The notes beneath the pieces are model-generated. The model was given only the letters and a program-made list of their open reading frames with translations, was not told where the DNA came from and searched no databases. 57,248 nucleotides of DNA from Prochloraceae cyanobacterium (GTDB taxonomy: Bacteria > Cyanobacteriota > Cyanobacteriia > Cyanobacteriales > JASJDA01), in contig JASJCW010000003.1 in the NCBI GenBank assembly GCA_030065265.1, forward strand, positions 1-57,248, read 5' to 3'. The position numbers and the translations under genes are program-made. Position 1 is the first letter of the stretch, and each line of letters starts with the position of its first letter. Below, one piece after another: positions 53,452 through 57,248 of this stretch.

Positions 53452-54507
53452 ATGCTAAGTCAAGAGCGATCGGTGAATCAACCTAATATCCAAGTCAGAA
53501 AAGCCGACCACATCAGGATTTGTCTGGAAGAAGACGTGCAATTTAATCGTTTAACTAACGGTTTCGATCGCTATCGTTTTACCCACTGTTGTTTGCCAGA
53601 ATTAGATCGCAACGAAATTGACCTGAGTACGGTTTTTTTAGGCAAAAAACTAGGAGTACCCTTATTAATCTCTTCGATGACGGGAGGAACTCAAACAGCC
53701 AAAACCATCAATTATCGACTTGCAGAAATAGCACAGAAATATCAAATAGCGATGGGTGTCGGTTCCCAAAGGATAGCAGTCGAAAATCCAGATTTAGCAG
53801 ATACTTTTGCCGTTAGAGAAGTAGCCCCAGATATTCCTTTATTTGCTAATTTAGGAGCGGTGCAGCTCAATTATACCTATGGTTTAGATGAATGCTTGCG
53901 AGTCGTCGATATTCTCGCAGCAGACGCGCTAATTTTGCATTTAAATCCCCTTCAAGAATGCATTCAACCTCGCGGCGATACTAATTTTAAAGGAATTATT
54001 GACAAAATCGAAGTTTTATGCAGTAAGTTGCCAGTTCCCGTAATCGTCAAAGAAGTAGGTAACGGAATTTCAGCAAAGATCGCCCGCAAGTTAATCGAAA
54101 TTGGCGTAAAAGCGATCGACGTAGCAGGTGCGGGAGGTACATCTTGGGCCAAAGTAGAAAGTGAAAGAGCCGAAAATAGCTTGCAGCGTAAATTAGGCAA
54201 AAGTTTTGCCGATTGGGGATTGCCCACAGCAGAATGTATTGAAAGCATTAGCCGCTTAGATCCTAACGTACCCTTAATAGCTTCAGGAGGGTTGCGAAAC
54301 GGCATCGAAGCAGCCAAAGCGATCGCCCTAGGAGCAGATTTAGCCGGGTTAGCATTTCCATTTTTACAAGCAGCCTCAGAATCAACCGATGCGATCGACG
54401 AATTAGTAGAATTATTAATCGCAGAACTAACTACCGTATTGTTTTGTACTGGAAATAGAAATTTAGAGGAACTGCAAAACTCCGAATCGATCCAAAAAAT
54501 AATGTAA
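53452..54507 (+). CDS. fni: Type 2 isopentenyl-diphosphate delta-isomerase
   Basis: 351 aa. [84 protein letters not shown] and [20 protein letters not shown] are the FMN- and substrate-binding regions of the Fni/IDI-2 enzyme. It interconverts IPP and DMAPP for carotenoids, chlorophyll tails and quinones. 41 bp after pyrR, same strand. Confidence 0.95.
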   Translation: MLSQERSVNQPNIQVRKADHIRICLEEDVQFNRLTNGFDRYRFTHCCLPELDRNEIDLSTVFLGKKLGVPLLISSMTGGTQTAKTINYRLAEIAQKYQIAMGVGSQRIAVENPDLADTFAVREVAPDIPLFANLGAVQLNYTYGLDECLRVVDILAADALILHLNPLQECIQPRGDTNFKGIIDKIEVLCSKLPVPVIVKEVGNGISAKIARKLIEIGVKAIDVAGAGGTSWAKVESERAENSLQRKLGKSFADWGLPTAECIESISRLDPNVPLIASGGLRNGIEAAKAIALGADLAGLAFPFLQAASESTDAIDELVELLIAELTTVLFCTGNRNLEELQNSESIQKIM

Positions 54508-54606
54508 AAGATCGAGTTAAGATGAAGAACGTAACTGGGAATAATACGTAAGGGAAAGAAATCAGTTACCGGCAGCTCTGAACCTTAAGCAAAGAATACT
54601 AAACAG

Positions 54607-56397
54607 ATGGGAAAATTCATTAAACAAACTCTTGCCAGTGTAATCGGCACTATGGTAGGAATATTTTTATTTTTAACTATCGGCATTAGTGGATTAGTAT
54701 TTTTACTCATATCAACAGCACAAACAACGGAAACAGTAAAAGTCAAAAATAAATCGGTCTTAGTTATCGATTTAGCAACTACGATCGCCGATATTAAACC
54801 AACATCGACTTTAGGAGATGTTATTTCAGGAGAACGAGCTAAGATACTTTCACTGCGTCAAACATTAAATTCAATTGAGGCCGCAACTAAAGACAAACGT
54901 ATAAACGCGATATTTTTAGATGGTAGGGGGCCAGACGGAGCAACAGGTTACGCTACATTAAAAGAAGTTCGCTCCGCTTTAGAAGAATTTCGCGCTGCTG
55001 GAAAAGAAATTATTGCATATGACAACGATTGGAGCGAAAGAAGTTATTATTTAAGTTCCGTTGCCGATCGCATAATTCTCAACCCGATGGGAACTATGGA
55101 AATCAATGGTTTAGCCTCTCAAACCATGTTTTTCGCTGGAGCTTTTGAAAAATACGGTATTGGCGTGCAAATAGTTCGAGTTGGCGACTACAAGTCAGCA
55201 GTAGAACCATTGATTAGAAAAAATTTTAGCCAAGAGAATAAAGAACAAACCGAAGCATTATTAGAAGATATTTGGCAAGAATTTATTACAGGGGTAAGTA
55301 AAAGCAGATCCATCGATTTAAAACAGTTAAACAAGATTACTGATGAGAGTGGTTTTTTAACAGCAGAAGAAGCTAAAAAAGCCGGTTTAATCGATCGCAT
55401 AGCCTATTTTGATGAAGTAATTGAAGACCTCAAAAAATTAGGTTACAGCGATCGCAAAAATAATACATTTCGTCAAATTTCTCTAGCGGGTTATAGTAGC
55501 GAAGTTAACAAAGAAAAAAGCTCGAGAAATAAAATAGGGGTTATCTACGCTCAAGGCACTATTGTTGGGGGTGAAGGTGACGTACAACAAATAGGAGGAG
55601 AAAGCTTTGCTAGAGAATTGCGTAAATTGCGTCAAGATAAGCAAGTAAAAGCAGTAGTAATTCGGGTAAACAGTCCTGGAGGAAGTGCGACCGCTTCAGA
55701 AATTATTTTACGGGAAATTAAACTAATCGCCAAAGAAAAACCAGTTATAGTTTCGATGGGAAATGTGGCTGCTTCTGGCGGTTATTGGATTGCAACTGGT
55801 GCGAATTACATTTTTGCCGAACCCAATACTATTACCGGATCGATCGGCGTTTTTGGGGCTTTATTTAACTTCAAAGAAATCAGCAATAATAACGGGATTA
55901 CTTGGGATACAGTTAAAATCGGAGAATTTGCCGATCTCGGGACTGCTACCCGACCGAAAACAGAAGCAGAATTAAAAATATTTCAAAAATACGTCAATCA
56001 AATTTACGATTTATTCCTCGATAAAGTAGCAACATCTCGCAATTTACCTAAAGAAAAAGTCGCCGAAATTGCTAGGGGAAGAGTTTGGTCTGGAATAGAT
56101 GCTAAAGAAATCGGTTTAGTCGATGAATTAGGAGGTTTAGAAGCTGCGATCGCTTATGCAGCTAAAGAAGCAGAATTAGGCACTAATTGGCGAGTGGTTG
56201 AATATCCAAAATTTGAAAGTTTTGGCGAAAGATTCTTAAAAGAATTATCAGAATCAAGCATTCAAAAACAAGCAAAAAATGCCGATCCTCTAACTGCCGA
56301 ACTGATAAAAATTAAACAAGATTTAGCAATTTGGCGAGGTTTAAAAGACCCCAAAGATGTTTATGCAATCTTCCCTTACAAATTGAGAATCGATTAA
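54607..56397 (+). CDS. sppA: Signal peptide peptidase SppA, 67K type
   Basis: 596 aa. N-terminal TM helix (VIGTMVGIFLFLTIGISGLVFLLI). Two crotonase-like repeats: the first holds the catalytic Lys in VGDYKSAVEPL (about residue 198), and the second the nucleophile Ser in GSIGVFGALFN (about 415). NSPGGSATASEIILREI and GNVAASGGYWIATGA are typical. Length matches E. coli-type SppA. Cyanobacterial SppA is membrane-bound and has been tied to light acclimation and antenna turnover. 99 bp after fni; stop overlaps the convergent hydrolase by 4 bp. Confidence 0.94.
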   Translation: MGKFIKQTLASVIGTMVGIFLFLTIGISGLVFLLISTAQTTETVKVKNKSVLVIDLATTIADIKPTSTLGDVISGERAKILSLRQTLNSIEAATKDKRINAIFLDGRGPDGATGYATLKEVRSALEEFRAAGKEIIAYDNDWSERSYYLSSVADRIILNPMGTMEINGLASQTMFFAGAFEKYGIGVQIVRVGDYKSAVEPLIRKNFSQENKEQTEALLEDIWQEFITGVSKSRSIDLKQLNKITDESGFLTAEEAKKAGLIDRIAYFDEVIEDLKKLGYSDRKNNTFRQISLAGYSSEVNKEKSSRNKIGVIYAQGTIVGGEGDVQQIGGESFARELRKLRQDKQVKAVVIRVNSPGGSATASEIILREIKLIAKEKPVIVSMGNVAASGGYWIATGANYIFAEPNTITGSIGVFGALFNFKEISNNNGITWDTVKIGEFADLGTATRPKTEAELKIFQKYVNQIYDLFLDKVATSRNLPKEKVAEIARGRVWSGIDAKEIGLVDELGGLEAAIAYAAKEAELGTNWRVVEYPKFESFGERFLKELSESSIQKQAKNADPLTAELIKIKQDLAIWRGLKDPKDVYAIFPYKLRID

Positions 56398-57248
56398 TTA
56401 GATTTTAAAATTGCTGCCAAAAAGCGTTCGGTATAATACAAAGCAAGCTGATTGCTAATTCCAGAAAAAATAGCATCAAAAGCGTGTTCGGCCCAAGGAA
56501 TTTCTAAACGAATCGCTAAATTTTGACTTGCTTTTAACTTCTGCTCTAATTCTTTGCCAAACTTAGGTTGCGTTAAATGGTCGCGACCGGCATAAACTAA
56601 TAGAGTAGGTGGCAGATCTGGCCTGGTATAAGTAATGGGCGAAGCTTGTTGATAAAGTTCTGGCAACTCTTCCGGCGTTCCACCCAAAAAGTTTTCTAAA
56701 ACATTTGCACTCTTAATTGGATTAGGAACTGGAGGATCGTAGTAGCCCTTTGCTAAATTAACCGGGCCGTAATATTTTACTACCCCACGAACCGGAATAG
56801 CACCTTGTTGGTAGGCACTCAAAAGAGCCAGATGACCCCCAGCCGATCGCCCCATAACCGCCATTCTTTGAGGATCTACTTCTAACTCCTCAGCGCGATC
56901 GCGAATGTAGTGCAAAGCTGTAGTTACGTCCTCGAGTTGGGCCGGAAACTTATACTTAGGTGCGTGACGATAATCAACTGCAATCACCGCATAGCCTCGA
57001 GCCGCCATATAGCAACTAAAATCCTCGTAGCCGTCAGGAGTTCCACTTCTCCAAGCTCCACCATAAACGATCGCCAAAGCGGGGTATTTGCCCTTTTCTA
57101 GTGGGCGATAAAGGTTCATTTTCAGATCGACTCCATCGGGACTAGCAAAAATAATGCCCTTGTCGATGCGAACTTCTGGTTTGGCAATACCCAGAAAAAA
57201 ATCTTTCAAGATAAAAGGGTGCGATCGCATTCGATTTTTGACATCTTC
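56394..57248 (-). CDS. Alpha/beta hydrolase (esterase/lipase, BD-FAE-like), possibly cut by the window end
   Basis: At least 278 aa from ATG 57230, but the frame stays open to the window edge, so the true start may lie outside. The oxyanion region is IVYGGAWRSG (HGGG-like with Tyr for His), the nucleophile elbow GRSAGGHLALL (Ser near 131), then the acid in LLVYAGRDHLTQP and the His in PWAEHAFDAIF complete the triad. The substrate is probably a carboxyl ester; unknown. An upstream signal or TM segment is common in relatives, supporting a missing N-terminus. Confidence 0.85.
   Translation of the reverse strand, partial: EDVKNRMRSHPFILKDFFLGIAKPEVRIDKGIIFASPDGVDLKMNLYRPLEKGKYPALAIVYGGAWRSGTPDGYEDFSCYMAARGYAVIAVDYRHAPKYKFPAQLEDVTTALHYIRDRAEELEVDPQRMAVMGRSAGGHLALLSAYQQGAIPVRGVVKYYGPVNLAKGYYDPPVPNPIKSANVLENFLGGTPEELPELYQQASPITYTRPDLPPTLLVYAGRDHLTQPKFGKELEQKLKASQNLAIRLEIPWAEHAFDAIFSGISNQLALYYTERFLAAILKSN

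Overview
The window looks like chromosomal DNA of an AT-rich cyanobacterium. The HIP1 octamer GCGATCGC and its core CGATCG recur throughout. Many genes belong to families confined to or typical of cyanobacteria and chloroplasts: a Hik2/CSK-type kinase, CCB1, PcxA/CemA, Ycf46, YidC/Alb3, CtpC, PntAB, the type 2 isopentenyl diphosphate isomerase, DUF3155, DUF760, DUF1823 and DUF2808. I cannot name the genus from sequence alone.

Layout. 1-8.4 kb: a truncated MscS-like membrane protein, a GAF histidine kinase, small conserved cyanobacterial proteins, scpB, and the divergent pair pcxA / UvrD-like P-loop protein. 8.5-13.2 kb is the most accessory-looking part: an atypical zinc-knuckle SDR protein carrying an in-frame palindromic repeat, a tnpB-only IS200/IS605-type element, an ankyrin protein with near-identical DNA repeats, and a creatininase. 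13.6-23.4 kb is a phosphate-starvation cluster, all on the + strand: response regulator (sphR), histidine kinase (sphS), phoU, a Tat-exported PhoX phosphatase, a SomA-type SLH porin and pstS. Together these could sense phosphate, release it from organic esters, admit it through the outer membrane and capture it in the periplasm. No pstCAB is present in the window.

23.5-27.9 kb is the translation/export block rplS - tRNA-Trp - secE - nusG - rplK - rplA - L10 leader - rplJ - rplL. 28-38.7 kb: small hypotheticals, ctpC, a ribokinase, ftsQ-ftsZ, thiD, a conserved unknown, an NfeD-SPFH pair and a lipoprotein. 39-42.2 kb: pntA-pntB (full-length fused alpha subunit) behind a perfect 18-bp palindrome. 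42.7-49 kb: DUF2808, then rpmH-rnpA-PH domain-yidC-jag (protein maturation and membrane insertion), YceD, ycf46 and an SH3 protein. 49.2-57.2 kb: a coiled-coil membrane protein, a DMT transporter, DUF1823, an SMI1/KNR4 pseudogene, pyrR, fni, sppA and an alpha/beta hydrolase.

The clearest non-genic signals are: (i) a 180-bp MITE-like insertion with inverted termini and a 3-bp TTA duplication inside the SMI1/KNR4 pseudogene, whose removal restores the reading frame across the junction; (ii) two copies of a ~115-bp repeat with perfect 10-bp inverted ends, built of TGACCCC/TGACCTC heptamers; (iii) other heptamer tandem repeats; (iv) the tnpB right end as a candidate guide-RNA locus; (v) the pntA palindrome; (vi) a minus-strand terminator with no gene in front of it, upstream of sphR. 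I found no CRISPR array, prophage or toxin gene, and no convincing wholly new multi-gene system. The nearest candidates for new biology are the porin within the Pho cluster and the tnpB locus.
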